Source: Amoebophrya sp. A120
Taxonomy: Eukaryota; Sar; Dinophyceae; Syndiniales; Amoebophryaceae
Assembly (NCBI GenBank): GCA_905178155.1
Contig: CAJINV010000004.1
Location: 1,391,072-1,455,071, forward strand
Direction: 5' to 3'
DNA length: 64,000 bases
This document shows positions 20,761 through 33,700 of this stretch, in pieces (the first letter of the stretch is position 1; every line of letters begins with the position of its first letter). Below the pieces are notes generated by a model. It saw only the letters and a program-made list of their open reading frames with translations, was not told the DNA's origin and did no database searches. Both the position numbers and the translations under genes were made by a program.

Positions 20761-22811
20761 GATTGGTCTTGCGGGTTCTTGGTTGTATTGATGGTGGATA
20801 GGTTGTATTGCACTGCCATCAAGAACGGTGCGGCTCATGGTCAATCATTCGAGATAAAAAAGAATTTCGCTTTGACCAAACTGCACGATGCAACAACGAA
20901 TTCATTTCTTTCTCCTTCTCAGGCAGAGAGACGGAACGCAGAAACAGGGATGCATTGATTCCTGTAGTTGCATGAACTAGTTTTCATGACACTGCGAACT
21001 AGGATTCTATATACTTACTGTGGACCACGATCATACCGCCGGGGCGGGAGCAGTTGTGTCACGGGATACGAACATCGTGGAGCGATCCGCCGGCAGTGAC
21101 AAAGCCCCAGAAGTCTCGCCCATCGGAGATGTATGCGATTGATGAAGCCAGTACTCACAAGTTCTTCGCGCCAGAAGTAGTTCTACTGTGTTTCGAAAAA
21201 AAAGACAAGGGCCACTTTATTCGTGGCCTCTGCAGCGCCCGCGCTTGCCGTGTCAGTTGCTCTTTATATGCAGTGCAGTTCGCTATGCTACAGTGCAATT
21301 TTTCAAACTTCCCTTTGGGAGTTTAGTTTTCAATATATGCAGTGCAGAAGACGACTACGTTTGCATTTCGTTCTTGATCATTTCCTTCTGCAGTTGCTGC
21401 TGGATTCCCGCCATGATACATACCCACTGAGTGACATGATAAAGGCACAAGAATCTATTACATCTACTTCGCTCCTGGCCCCGTTCGAACGTGTGTTTTA
21501 TTCATTTTCTGTGGCCATAACACTGGAAAATACATCCAGTTCACCAATTATCCCCGTTTCACCCCACAAGTGAACATCGTGGCCGCGGCGCAGCGGGTGA
21601 AAAAGATCGTCAACGTGAGCCCGAGCGTCGCGAGGTTGGACAGCGCAGAGCCGATCTTCGCGCCCAGGACGTTGGGCAGCTCAACAAACGTGGATGCTAC
21701 TGCCGCTCTGGGCGGATCATCCGACGGGGGTACGACCGCCATTCAGACGTGGAAGGGCTTCAGGCCGACCGAGCCCGGGCCGACTTTAGCAGCGGGCTGG
21801 AACGTCGTGGTGGTCGACAACGTGGCGCAGAACGTAGACGCGGACATGCGATTAATTTTCGTGGATCACAGCGGTAGGAGAGTGACTTTGAGAAACGGTT
21901 TCTTTGATTCAATGGAGTCGGGTGGAAGGATTTCTATTTTCGCAAGGAGTGCATACACACCATTTCATTTTCACCTCGTAGAACATGAAACAGCAGGACA
22001 AATTTGAATCTGTAGGGTCGTAAAAATGCGCTCAGGGGAACGAAAAGCGAAGTTTTTGTTTCTTGTTCTTGCGGGAAATACGTGTCATGTGTACTTCTAG
22101 GAAGTTGCGTTGGAATGGATATGACATCGTCCTCATCGTTCACACGACCACCCGACCTCTATAGGAAAAGAGAAAGAACCCTTCATTTCCGTTGGATATC
22201 CGAGAAGCAGATTCGGGAGTGGCAACAATTTCGCCGCTATGACGCAACTGGAGGTTCCACCGCGCTGTTTATCACCTACAAAAGATTATGCTGCGCCTGG
22301 CATGGCATTTATCTGTTTGGTGCTGCCAGACAAAGTGAGGCACTGAGTCCTCAAAAGGTATGATGTCCAAGACGAAGGTTCTTTATTGCAAGGCAGCTCA
22401 AAAGCAAAATGCACGGCGTAGGTGGAACAATTGTTCCTGACAGATAAGTAATTACTCACTTACTTAACTTTACATGTGTTGCAGCAGCTTGACACAACTA
22501 CAAGTATGTTATGCCAGTGAAAAATCGTAGTATGTTTCTCTCCCACACTCTTTCCGCCGGACGGATCGCAGTTGGCGTTGTGGGTGCGCAAGGACAGACT
22601 GCTCACCCGCGAGGACGGGGAGGTAATCCACGAAATGCAGCGGGTCCAGGCGCACCAGGAACGGGAACAGTGGTATCAGGGCCAGGCGAGCGGAGCCTTT
22701 TACGACGTGCACTTGAAGCACTCGGGTGAAGTGCTGTCTCCGGCGCCGCGGCGACAGTCGCAGAGGCTGGCGCAGGCGGGAGCCCTGTCGCTGCCGGCCG
22801 GGTCGGCGTAG
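20471..22811 (+). CDS. Five-exon gene of unknown function
   Basis: Proposed exons 20471-20765, 21054-21130, 21571-21873, 22101-22357 and 22572-22811 (TAG). The frame runs on across the first, third and fourth introns, which are GT-AG. The join between exons 2 and 3 is out of phase in my model and needs correction. The protein starts MGGVFSVPAARPR, has a low-complexity Ala- and Thr-rich N-terminus, then AAGWNVVVVDNVAQNVDADM, a basic segment with ISEKQIREWQQFRRYDA, and a helical, Gln-rich C-terminus with LALWVRKDRLLTREDGEV. I do not recognise any domain. It stands directly downstream of the duplicated leader-like sequence. Confidence 0.6.
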
Positions 22812-24464
22812 ACGAGGAGGTTGGAGGGAGGGAAAGGAAGGGCAGTTTTGTTTCAGGCAGGATGGACCGGGGAAACGAAGTCTGAGCGCATAAGGAATTT
22901 TTCTTTGCAAAGTGAAGGGCAATGTTAAACATTTTGCGGCAATGAATAGTATGACAGCAACGTGAAGAACCTCGTGCACTGTCGGCTAGAATTTTCAAAT
23001 TCACGAACAGACAGAGGTCAGCATCCAGGTTTTCTAGAGTACCATGCTGCGACTCTTCATCATTTTTTCGAAAGTCAATTTTTATCCATCAATGCAAGCA
23101 ACCGTCATCTTTCTTTCGTACACACTCCTAATTTCTTTGAAAGCGGCACATGATCTCACCGAAGAGAAGAAGAACGCAAAGGAAATATTTTCAGCAATTT
23201 GAAACAACCTGCTACTAAACTTTTCAAATTATTTCAACGAGAGTGCAGGCAAACTGCATTCATTTTTTGAGTCCAGAAACGGATTTTCATTTTTTCGCGC
23301 AGTTTTCTGTTCATCTGTCAGCCGCTTTGCAAAAGGCTATGTCGCACCGGCGTTGCAAAAGGCGAATTTGGGCACGACCCGGTTTCTTTGTGAAGTGCGC
23401 CTTGGTGGGGGTGGTTTTTCCCGGCTTCGAGGGACGAGCCGCTGCTAGTAGTTCACATCCTTTCTATAAGTGGAGGTTGTGTCGTGAAGTTTAGTATGAG
23501 CGAGCGTGAAGATGACTTTTCTCGATGTTCTTGTGTGGTTATGGAGAAAGTTTTTTATAGTGGAAGCAGTCAGTCGGTGCAGCTGTTACAACAGCGAAAA
23601 ACTAACTGCAACTTCATCCAGTAGATGTCCCAGAAGAGCCTATAAGCGTACAATACTGGTGACGAAACTGTGCTTATGAATCAATATAGTGTGAGGCAGA
23701 GTCAGTCGTAGTCGTTCTTGCACCTGCCGCGTAGAACTAGTCTCGGAAAAAGATATTCAGTGCGCAACCAAATCAAGTCGGCAGGCACTAAGACATCCGT
23801 GGCAGCGATTTTCCGCCGGCGCATTTAAAAAATCGCAGCCGGTGTACTACTTCTCGACGTCAGAGCGTCAACGGTTTGTGCCATAATTTCAGCTAGCGCC
23901 AGTAGCCAAGTGAACGTGAAGGAACAGGAAGTGAAGCGATCGGACGGTAATTTTCCGAGTCCGGGTCGGTTCCAGCAGACTCGTTCACTTCCCAGTGGTT
24001 CTTGGGCCACGTCTTTCGCGGTTCTACTTTTGTGGTCTATACTAGCTGGCGACCGCAAAAGTGCGGGCACTGCAAGTCCTCCGAAAGATCGTCGCGGCGA
24101 CGGAAACTCAGCTCCAGCTGACAAACAGGAAGAGCGACAGGACCACAAAGCTACCTGAGCAAAGAAACCGAGCTGTCCATCGCTCCGCAAGAGCAAGCGA
24201 AGACGGTCGAGAAGCGGAAAGTAATTACACCCAAGGCCGCGGACGACGAAAGACCACACAACGCGGCTGAGCACCGGCGCTTCGTGTAGAAGTGGCTGAA
24301 GAACTTTAGATAAGTGCAGTACTACAGACAAAAAGACACCTCTTCAGTCGCGGTCGAGCACGGGACGAGGACGGCTTTTTTACTGAAAAATTCCGGCGAA
24401 GAGAAAAGTTCGCCCGTTGCAAAGATAAACACCTCCTTCAACGGCCCGGACCGACTGCAAGATC
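22812..24464. other. Intergenic region
   Basis: About 1.65 kb before the CAX gene. Frames at 23910-24158 (+) and 23825-24331 (-) overlap each other and show no domain. No introner is visible. It probably holds the leader of the antiporter gene. Confidence 0.5.
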
Positions 24465-27400
24465 ATGCCGACGGAGATCGAACTGCAACCGCTGACACCG
24501 GCGGTAGAGGAGAAGGCCAGCGGCAGCACGAAGCCTTTCCTCGAGGCCTGGAGCAACGTGAGAAGAGAGCACCCGATACTGAGCAGCTTGCTCATCTTCG
24601 TACCACTGGGATTTTACGCGCACCACGCACAGCTCGCCGACTATGAATGGGGAGAGTGGCTAGTTGTTTCTAGTCCTCCACCCGGAGGTCACTGTGTTGG
24701 TCTTGTGTTAGTGTAAGTAGTACGGTTTTGCTCTGATATTTCTTATGAATGGCACATCAAATGGTAGTGGTAATTTGGATCCCATATAATTCATGTTGCA
24801 TGTGGTGACTTTCTTACCCGCCACCAGCGAGAAGTGCTTACAATTTTCTTGCGCGCTGCAGAGAGAGACTGACGGAGATGAAGCACCGGCACCGTGACAA
24901 GAAAAGCCCTTTTCTCTCTATGACTTGCTCAAACGTTACAATCTCAAACGTTACAATAGAATCTGGAATTTGTGTTGCATGATGAGCATGACAGACTCGC
25001 ACAACGTTCCACCTTATGCAATACAAACTTGGCCAGATTGTAGTGGGGTTTGGGGCTCCGGAACTTGTCATGCGCAATTTCATGAGAGTTGGCTAGATCA
25101 TGCAGTCTTGCATCACAGATTTCCATATTCTATTGTAACGTTTGAGATTGTAACACCTGAGCGGGTTATACTCTCAATACCGCCGCATGGATCTTCACGC
25201 TCACCTTCTTGGGGATATTGCCGCTAGCATGGTATAGAGCACTTTTTTTTCACCTTCTGCTCTTTCTCCTCCTTATGCACGACAGTATATGCAGCTTATG
25301 GCTATGTGTATGCTTATTCCACACAACATACACGACCGCTGTTACAACTGAGAGAAGACGTTCGAGAAGTTTTTCTAAAATTTAGTGACAGCTCGTGACG
25401 AAAAATCTTCTCCACAACTTGTGTCAACGGAAAAAATTTTTTCTCAGGTTGATAGGGAAGACAACGGAGGACCTGTATCAAATGTAAAAATGTCTGGGTC
25501 TGGAAGAATGCAACTTGTCATGCTGAATCTGAAGCATGCAAAAATCTGTGTTGCGTGATTACCAAAAGATGTCCACTTTTGACCAGTTCGACAGGGAGTT
25601 TCTCATGCAGGATAGGCATGATAGAGATAGACACCTCACAGCGTTTGTCATGCTAGGTGTTGCATTCCAGGCCTCATGGGTCATGGAAGAACAGCATCAC
25701 AAATCTTGCATTCTTCCAGACCCAGACATTTTTGCATTTGATAACCTGGCGTCGCACACAAATCAAGTGTATCCTGGAGAAAAATAGTACTCGTGGCAGC
25801 GATAAGACTCTACGTGTTGTGATGTGCAGCGTGTGAATGCTTTCAGAATTGATTCTGCATGAGAATGAATGTACTGATCTCGTCTTGTTCAGAGGATGTA
25901 CTGAGGAAGACTCTCCATCAAACGACTAACTGTCATGATTTTATTCTAGACGAGCGAATGATTTCTCCAGGATACAGAACTGGGCGGGTTGGTCAACGCA
26001 ACCTTTGGAAACGTCGTGGAAATGCTTTTGTGTATAGATCCTTCTTTGGTTTTCTGTTTTTAGAAGTTTTATTGCAGGGGAGCTCGGCGTGTGCGTACTC
26101 TGTCATGCAATCACTATAACGCATGGGCATGAAGGCTAAAAATGTTTGCCTTTGCTCGCACGACGTCATCACTAGCACTACAGGCTGCAGCGGCATAATA
26201 CACGGCGAAATAACGGTGGTGCAGTGCACCTTGCTGGGGTCGATTTTGTCCAACCTGCTGCTGGTGATGGGCACGAGTTTCGTCTACGGCGGCTACTACC
26301 ACAAGCGACAGTTTTTCAATCAAGAGGGCGCAAAAGTCCAATCGTCGCTCCTGCTGCTGGCTTTGCTCACCCTGGCGCTGCCAATGATGTACTCGACACT
26401 GTCCAGCGAGGACACCACGTCTTATGCAAATGGAGATATTTGAAAGAGTGAAGAGCACTCGGCTAAGTAGTCGAAGCAGGCATGATGAGGAACCTCTTGC
26501 ACGGTGGCATGCGTCGAGAAGAGCAGAAAATTTGCTTGAGCTGCATGTTCATCGCTGGCAACACCAAACCTTGATTGTGTGGTGCGCTTGAGTACAAGAA
26601 GCTCACCTACTAGCGGGACATGGACTACACTCTTTTACTTTTTGCAGTTTCATACCTTCGAAAAGGAAGTTTTGTCGATGTCGAGGCAGGGCAGCATTCT
26701 TATGCTCGGCGTTTACGTGCAGTATTCTATGTGTTTATGCTTTTATTTTGGAATACATAGCCGGCGGGAGCAGCATGATGGAGGTTTTTTGCGCTTTTTC
26801 CATTTGCAGCACCATCCTGACAGAAAGGCAAAACCGTATATTTTACAGGTACTTATACTTCCAGATAATATCACACCAAGAGCTCTTCGAAGGAGGCGAT
26901 GATGATTATGGAATGACGATGATCATCACATGTTTTTGTGACGGCTCTGGATTTGTCATGGTGCTAATGCAGGGGTTTGTGTCCTAACCCTAAGGTACTA
27001 AAAGTAAGTGTGAAAAAAAGCAACATACAGCATGCGCGAACTTATTTTTCTGATGCACAGGAGCGCCATGATTTAGAATTTTGCAAATTTTGTACTTCAA
27101 TTGGAGATGCGAGCACGAAGAGGAACTTGCACAGTCCAGAAGCGGTGCTGAATCAAAACAATGTGCTCTTCGCCAACCACTTGATAAAACCGAAGAAGAC
27201 GAGGCTGACTTTGGATTTTGGGGCGCCATATCGCTCCTCGGGGTAGCGACCGTAGTGACCGCGATGCTGTCCGACTACTTGATACAGAGCATAGAACCGG
27301 CCGTGCTGTCCTTCGGGACGAGTAAGGAATTCATAGGTACAGTTTTCATTTTTATTTTTTCAGCACGTACTAAAGGGTGGCGCAACCATGCTATTTTTTT

Positions 27401-28775
27401 TCTTTTGTACGGCCATGATGTATGTTGACCTCAATAAACATAAACAGGTATCATAATACTTCCTATAATCGGAAACGCAGCGGAGCATTATGCTGGAAAA
27501 AACAAAGGGGAGTTACGTTTTTCTTGATAGCTAAGTTTCTTCGCGATGCATTATGAAGGGTGTAGTAGTATTTCGTACTTTTCTTGCTTACAATACTCTT
27601 GCTCGTCGTTGACCTGTCGTCACTTGAGGTCGGTGAACCAGCAAGACTAGAAATGAAACACCGAGAAGTAGATCATGCGTTGTCATAATTCCCTCTTTGC
27701 CCCCCCTCTCCATACCGGCTACACCGCAATCGTAATGGCCGGGAAGAACAAAATGGATCTGATATCAAAGTGAAAAATGCCCCCACCCCCAAACTTCGGA
27801 GCATTTGTATTGCAAACCTTTCTAAATGAAACATTCGCTCTCTTGCATCTATCAGCATCACAGATTTCCAATCGTGAATAGCAAAAAGTTGTATTGCAAA
27901 AGACCCCAGCTGCAAGAGCGGCGCTTGTCATGCAAGTGACGCAATACACGCCTAGACTCTACTGCATCAGAAAGATTCATACTTCTTTCATGCATGACAA
28001 AAAGTTTTCATCTGGAAACTTCGCATCACAAATTTTTGCGACTTTGGGGGCGGGAGCATTTTTCACTGTAATATCTGAGTCTCGGCGTTGCGGTCGGGTC
28101 CGGGTGCCAAATGATGCTGCTCGTGACGCCCCTGAGCGTGCTTGCCGGGTGGTTTGCAGACCAGCCCATGTCGCTCAATTTCCATCCTTTTTTATCAACG
28201 TGATCTTTATTCTAGGGAGTGGTCTTTTGATGCTGCTCTGCGTGAGGACAAGCATGTCCTGCTGGTTGAATTTTTTTTATGCGGCGTAATTTTTTTGCGC
28301 GGTGTGCATGTTGGTAGGAGACACGCACCGGGCTGTGTAGTCGACGAACTTGCAGGAGAATGGCATAGCACTAGAAGACCACGAGAAGTTTTGCTTTCCA
28401 TATTTTCAAGTTGCCGTGCTGCTGCTCTCGGTTCTGATCGTAAACACCATATTAGCGAACGGGGAGACAAATTGGTACAGGGTACTACATACGTTGATAT
28501 GATATATAATTGCATGACGAGGGCGTTGCAGCTGAAAGAAAGCAGTGCTTATATTTCTGATCCCGTCACTGTCACTCGGAAAGAAATTTGGAACAGTTTT
28601 TTTCCAACACCAAGCCCCCGTCATCTTACTTCACAACAGGCTCGAGGGGGTTATGTTGCTGAACGCGTATCTTTTTATTAGCATGATGTATTTTTGCGAG
28701 ACGCCGGAATCCGCAGATAAGGTCTACGAGGACGTGCGGCATCATAGCGCACCGGGGGCAGTCACCTCCGGGTAG
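24465..28775 (+). CDS. CAX: CAX-type Ca2+/H+ antiporter, multi-exon, with introners of three families
   Basis: A cation/proton exchanger of the Ca2+/cation antiporter superfamily. Relatives sit in vacuolar or acidocalcisome-like membranes and move Ca2+ out of the cytosol against H+. Start ATG 24465 (MPTEIELQPLTPAVEEK). Signatures, in order: LLIFVPLGFYAHH (first membrane segment), WIFTLTFLGILPLAWLIGKTTEDL, the first alpha repeat GGLVNATFGNVVEMLL, then GSILSNLLLVMGTSFVYGG, SSLLLLALLTLALPMMYSTL, SRQGSILMLGVYVQY, LSDYLIQSIEPAVLSFGTSKEFIG, the second alpha repeat IILPIIGNAAEH, AGKNKMDLSLGVAVGSGCQM, VAVLLLSVLIVNTILANGET and LEGVMLLNAYLFISMMYFCE. The stop is TAG 28773-28775. Introners at 24919-25170 (G), 25476-25743 (B) and 27763-28073 (C) interrupt conserved segments; removing them with one TSD restores the family sequence. 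Other introns are mostly GT-AG; a few borders are unresolved. Confidence 0.93.
24919..25170. mobile_element. Introner, family G, TSD CTCTC (CAX)
   Basis: 252-bp element with left end TATGACTTGCTCAAACGTTA and a right end that inverts it (GTTTGAGATTGTAACACC then GAGCGGGTTATA). The arms contain a tandem CTCAAACGTTACAAT word. CTCTC flanks it at 24914-24918 and 25171-25175. It shares TTACA-type arms with 14085-14319. No cut in the TSD gives GT-AG. Confidence 0.9.
25476..25743. mobile_element. Introner, family B, TSD ACCTG (CAX)
   Basis: 268-bp element, left end TATCAAATGTAAAAATGTCT, right end its inverse (ATTTTTGCATTTGATA). ACCTG occurs at 25471-25475 and 25744-25748. Removal joins KTTEDL to ASHTNQ, in the conserved stretch before the first CAX alpha repeat. 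Confidence 0.93.
27763..28073. mobile_element. Introner, family C, TSD TCTGA (CAX)
   Basis: 311-bp element, left end TATCAAAGTGAAAAATGCCC, right end GGGAGCATTTTTCACTGTAATA. TCTGA flanks it (27758-27762, 28074-28078). Removal joins KNKMDL to SLGVAVGS, exactly the second conserved CAX repeat region. Confidence 0.93.
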
Positions 28776-30777
28776 GAGCAAAACAAGGTGGGGAGGAAAA
28801 AAGGCGAAATAAAACCTAATGAAAATAAACCACTTTGAGGACGTAGAAAGTACAAGTGGTAGTTCCCTCACGTGATGATATTAGCCATCACGGATCGAAA
28901 AGACAAGCCATTGCAACATCAATCCGTAGAGCAGATTTGCTCGAAGCAAGGCTACAAGGCAGATTTTCACTTTTTCAATTACCATTTCACAGCAAACGAC
29001 AAAGAGAAGACTCTTAATTTCAATCCGTATTATATCATAGGTATTAGCAAACGCTGCAATAGCTTGTGGTGCCCTAGCGTACTGTGCGCCACAATAAGCA
29101 GCGGTATTCAATAATTATCCGTATTAGTAACATCAACCAAGAGTTAGAGTTTGCGAAATGCAAAAAAGTCACTTTTTCGGTGGCTAGTAAATCTAACGAA
29201 ATTTTGTATGCTACTTCTAAGTGGCAGTTCCATTTTCCAATCAAAAAATGCAACCTCCGTGGGCAAGAGCACGCAATTGCGGGGAGGTATTCATCTTGAG
29301 AGACGGCGGCCTCTGGAAAATACTACACTTATAGGATGTTATTCGATTATAACGCAAATGCACGCGAGGAAATGCTCCCGTCTGGTTTCGCTAAAAGTAG
29401 TTATTTTCTACTGCTTTTCGTCTACTACAAATGTACCCTATTCTTCGATTGTTAGCTGCAGCTGATAATCGTCTTCTATGATAAGAGAATACAGAATTTG
29501 AACTAGTTGTGCAAATTTGAGAAATCGAAACGCCGCCCTATGTACCTGTAAATAACTTTCGGTGATGCTATGGTTCTAGATGATTCAGTATTTTCAACAT
29601 CGAGAGGAAAATATTATGCAAAAACTCTTGTGCTGCGGCTCTTCGTACGATTTTATACATCATTCTGGTATTATAGCGACGTGCTAGGAGCTACTATCTG
29701 AAATTAAGAGAAGGGATCATCAGAAATGAACTTTTGCGCACATCACTTCGTCCAAATTGTAAATCTTTTTCGCTACTATGAGAGGCGAAGATATTAGCGA
29801 GGAAAGAATGCGCGCTGCTTGTAGCAAGAGCGTCTTGCCTTTTTGTACAAGAAGAATCAAGCAGATCGTTTCGCGTCGAGTTTTCGTCGTCAAGGAAACT
29901 GGGTGTCGGTTTCGTCAGTGAGCCGGGAAGAAGATGCATCTTTGCTTCAGTTTCGTTGTTCAAATGAATACAGTTGTGAGACAGCATCTAAATCTATCAC
30001 TACTGGAAGAACTGGCATCGAATTAAAGAACCCAAGAACTCCTACATGATAGATCGCAGCAGCTATTTTGCAGGGAGAGCGAGAGAGATGCATCCATTTT
30101 CCGCAGATCTACGCAATATTCCTAGTGATGTATGCAGCTTTGACGTCTTCGGTAGTATCTGGCTGTGTCGAAACTCCATGTTATTTTGAGCGGTGCAAAG
30201 ATCGCTAGAAACCTCGACCACCTGCTCGATTACACTCAAAATTCTTGGCCACACATTTTTTCTCTTCTCTTTACAATGATTGTCATCCCCAGCCTTAGTT
30301 GTTTTACCACAGCTCGTCGTGAATTGATTCTCGGCTTTAGGTCCTTCTGTAGTTTGCAGTCGTAGATGTTGCGGTCCTGCTGCTTAAAAATTTTTAGCAA
30401 ATGTAGCCGACAAGGACAAGAAGCAGAAGCTAGTAGGGTCACCTTGTCTACTACTGTGCGTGAACAACCTTCGACCTGGAAATTGTTTTCCTCAAATCCT
30501 TAGTTTTTTTTTGGCCGGGCTAGGGTACTAGTTTTGGACCGGCTGGGTACAACTTGATATCCAAAGAAGGAACTTCTCTGGGAAAACATTCCTTTATTTT
30601 GTCATTCTGTCATGGGACCCTCAACCTTTTGATACTGTTGGACAACGGACAGCCAAAAAATTTGTGGGTTGTTCTGCAACGAGAAATATTAAATCGGACC
30701 ATAACTGAATTTATCGATTTTCCCGCCTCCCACTCAATTATCATCCCCCGCTTGTCCTAAAAACAAAAAAGAAAAAC
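28776..30777. other. Intergenic region, 2 kb, AT-rich
   Basis: The longest plain gap outside the duplication. Several frames of 60-100 codons exist on both strands, none with a recognisable domain. No introner, tRNA or repeat array is visible. Confidence 0.5.
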
Positions 30778-33700
30778 ATGGAAGTCGCAAAGAAGCAACA
30801 CCCCTCCGCGCCCTCCACACTAGTCTGCCGGTCCGCGGAATTGGAGTGCCACCGGTGCGGGGAGCACGTGGACCCGAAAATTGCGGTGACGTGCGAGAGA
30901 TGCGGCGACGTGTACCACCCCACGTGCTGCTTCCCGAGCCTCGTCAACTTCTCCGAGACGGACCTGAAGACGAAGTTGCCCCACTGGACCTGCGAGATCT
31001 GTCCCAACACGCGGCGCAAATGCGACCTGTTTTGCCTGCACTGCACGAAGAAGATCCCCCAGGGCGCCCCGCTAAAGGAGCGGCAGTGCGCGGAGTGCAA
31101 GGGGAACTTCCACCCGGCCTGTCTGGACCCATACAAGCACTGCAAGAAGTGCCAGTTCAAGATATTACAATGAAAACTGCCCCCAACGACCCAGAACTTG
31201 GAAGAATTTGTATTGCGAACCTTTCATTCCATGGAAGCATAAGCATTTCCCCCCTTCTTGCAGCTACCAGTATCAAAAATTTTCGATGCTGGATAGCTAA
31301 AATTTGTGTTGCTAAAGAGCTCGACGACAGCCGAACGTGTTATGCAGAGGGTTCCTTCCGCCTCCGCGAGCCGAGCGCGCCTATAGTCCTGTCACGCATA
31401 GACAAAGAGTTTCGCATTTGAAAACCTTATGCATCCGAAACTATTTCATTTTCAACTTCCGGAGAGGGGGCACTGTTCATCGTAATACAAGAAGACCAAG
31501 GTGCTGCGGCTTTGGTGCGTGGAGTTTGCCAAGCGCAATGGCAGCAACCGCTACCAGATGTACGTGCACGGCATTCTGAGCAAGACCGGCGGCCGGATCA
31601 TCACGCGCGGGATCGTCAGTTGCCAGTTCAAGAAGAACCAGCCCAAGACCCCGAAAGACGCGTGGCACGTGCGCGACAGTAAGAATTTATTTTTCCCGTG
31701 AGAATGGTGCGATAATCCATTATGTCGAAGTCATAATTTTGATTCATTAGCCATGGCGTCATCGTGTTAGGGATCATACATTCAACAGCGTTTCGTTTTG
31801 CAGGGCACTGACGACTACATGCGATTTTGGTCAAACGATGCGCTTCATGCAATATCAAATTCTTATTCTTCCTTACCCTAATTTGCATGTATGAGAATCT
31901 TCGCAACTTCTACGCCTGTCTGCAGGTGAAAACCAGTGGTACATCCTGGACATGTGTTTTCCGGAGCTGGTGACGCACCACCGACTGCACCCGCGGCTGG
32001 CGGACAGGCTGAAGCAGGGTGGCAAGATGGAGGTATCCAAGAAAAAACTGTTACAGTTTTTACACATATTTGTTGTAAACAACTTCCGCATCACAAACTT
32101 GCTTGGCATGACCGACAAAACTTGATGTAATGGAGAGATGATAAGGGAAAACACGTATCATGAAACTTCGCTCCTGTGCATAAGTATTTATCCCGCATGA
32201 CAGAGCAAGTCTCTGTTGCTTGATCTGCAGCGCAGTGTTTATACTGTAACACTATTTTCTTGCGATAGGAGGAGTACTTCAAGCAGTGGTGGCGGGTGAA
32301 CCCGAACGACCCGGACTACTCCGTTGTCCCCCCCGTGAAGCCGCGGCCCTGGGTGGATCGGCGGCGGCAGTCGGTGTCCCTGTTCAAGGGTCAGGCGTCG
32401 TTTGAGGACGTTTCGTTCGCGCAGCAGGTCTGGACCTCGTTCGCCTCCCACAAACTCTTTCCCTACGAATGCACGGGTAGTGACCACCTGATCACCGGCG
32501 CTGCTGGTTCATTTGCACCAGGGATTTTCTGCCCGGACAAAAGCTTTTTCGCCGAGAAAAACGTGCAGCCCGGAGCACAAAGCACGGCTGCTTCATCTGC
32601 GCCGGTGCAGAAGCAAAACCAAGCATCTTCTTCTTCGCAGGCACCAGTTCTCCGCCAGTACTGTTTGTTCAGTGCGGGAATCGAGTTGGGGTCGCGCTTC
32701 AAGGTGCAGTGGAACAATCAGGAGAAGGTGTTGCTGGAAATCACGAGTCTCAACCGGGAACGGAAACTTGGGAAGAGTGTCCGGTTTTGGTACAGGACCA
32801 ATAGAAGTCCTGCACCATCAGCATCCTCCTCCTCCTCGACCCAAATGACCAGCATTCTCTCGGCCGCCCTGGCGGACGACAGTGAGACGGAAAGAAGTAC
32901 TAGATGCGCTGACTGTACTAGTTCCAGCTGCTCTAGCTCTGAAGCAGGAGAAGGAGCTGCTTGCGGATCGTCGTCGATCTCACCTCTAATTTCCGGGAAA
33001 CTGTGGAACAGTGTGGACGAATTCATTGTGAAAGGAGCGGGAGCTGCTGCACAAACTGCGAGCTCGGAGGAAGCCACCAGTGCGCGCTTCGTTTTGAACT
33101 CGGCACTATGGGTGAAGGTATTGCAGATCAAAACGGAGCAGATGACTTCTTCATCCACCTCGTCCGGAAAAATCCAAATCAACAGCAGTAGTAGCTCGAA
33201 TAAACTTTACCCTGCTCCGTCCCGCGACGTTCTTTTCCCCCTCAACCTGGACACGTGGACGATGCTGAGCAACCAGCGGAGGATAAAGATGCTGGACCAG
33301 ACCAAGCGGACGTTCGTGTGGACGAAGGAGCTGGACGAGTTGTTGTTGAAGCTGACCCTTCCGGAATTGGTGGTGAAGCCGAGTTTCTCCTGGAAGCAGG
33401 TTTGCAACGAGGTGCTGCAGCGGGAGAGCGAGGCGATGGAGGAAAAAGCCGGGGTATCAAATGCAAAAGTGTCTGGGTCTGGAAGAATGCCAGATTTGTC
33501 ATGCAGGTTTTCCATGGCCCACGCACGCGGTCTGCAATGCAGCACCTAGCATGACAAATTCTGTGAGATCTCTATCATGCCTATCCTGCACGAGAAATTC
33601 CCTCTCAACTTGGTAAAAAAGGACGGCTGTTGGTAATCATGCAACACAGATTTTTTGCATGATTCAGATTTAGCATGACAAGTTGCAACCTTCCAGACCC

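Noticed and set aside
23825-24331. 168-codon minus-strand frame before the CAX gene
   Set aside because: Overlaps + strand frames, no domain, and would be the only gene on the minus strand.
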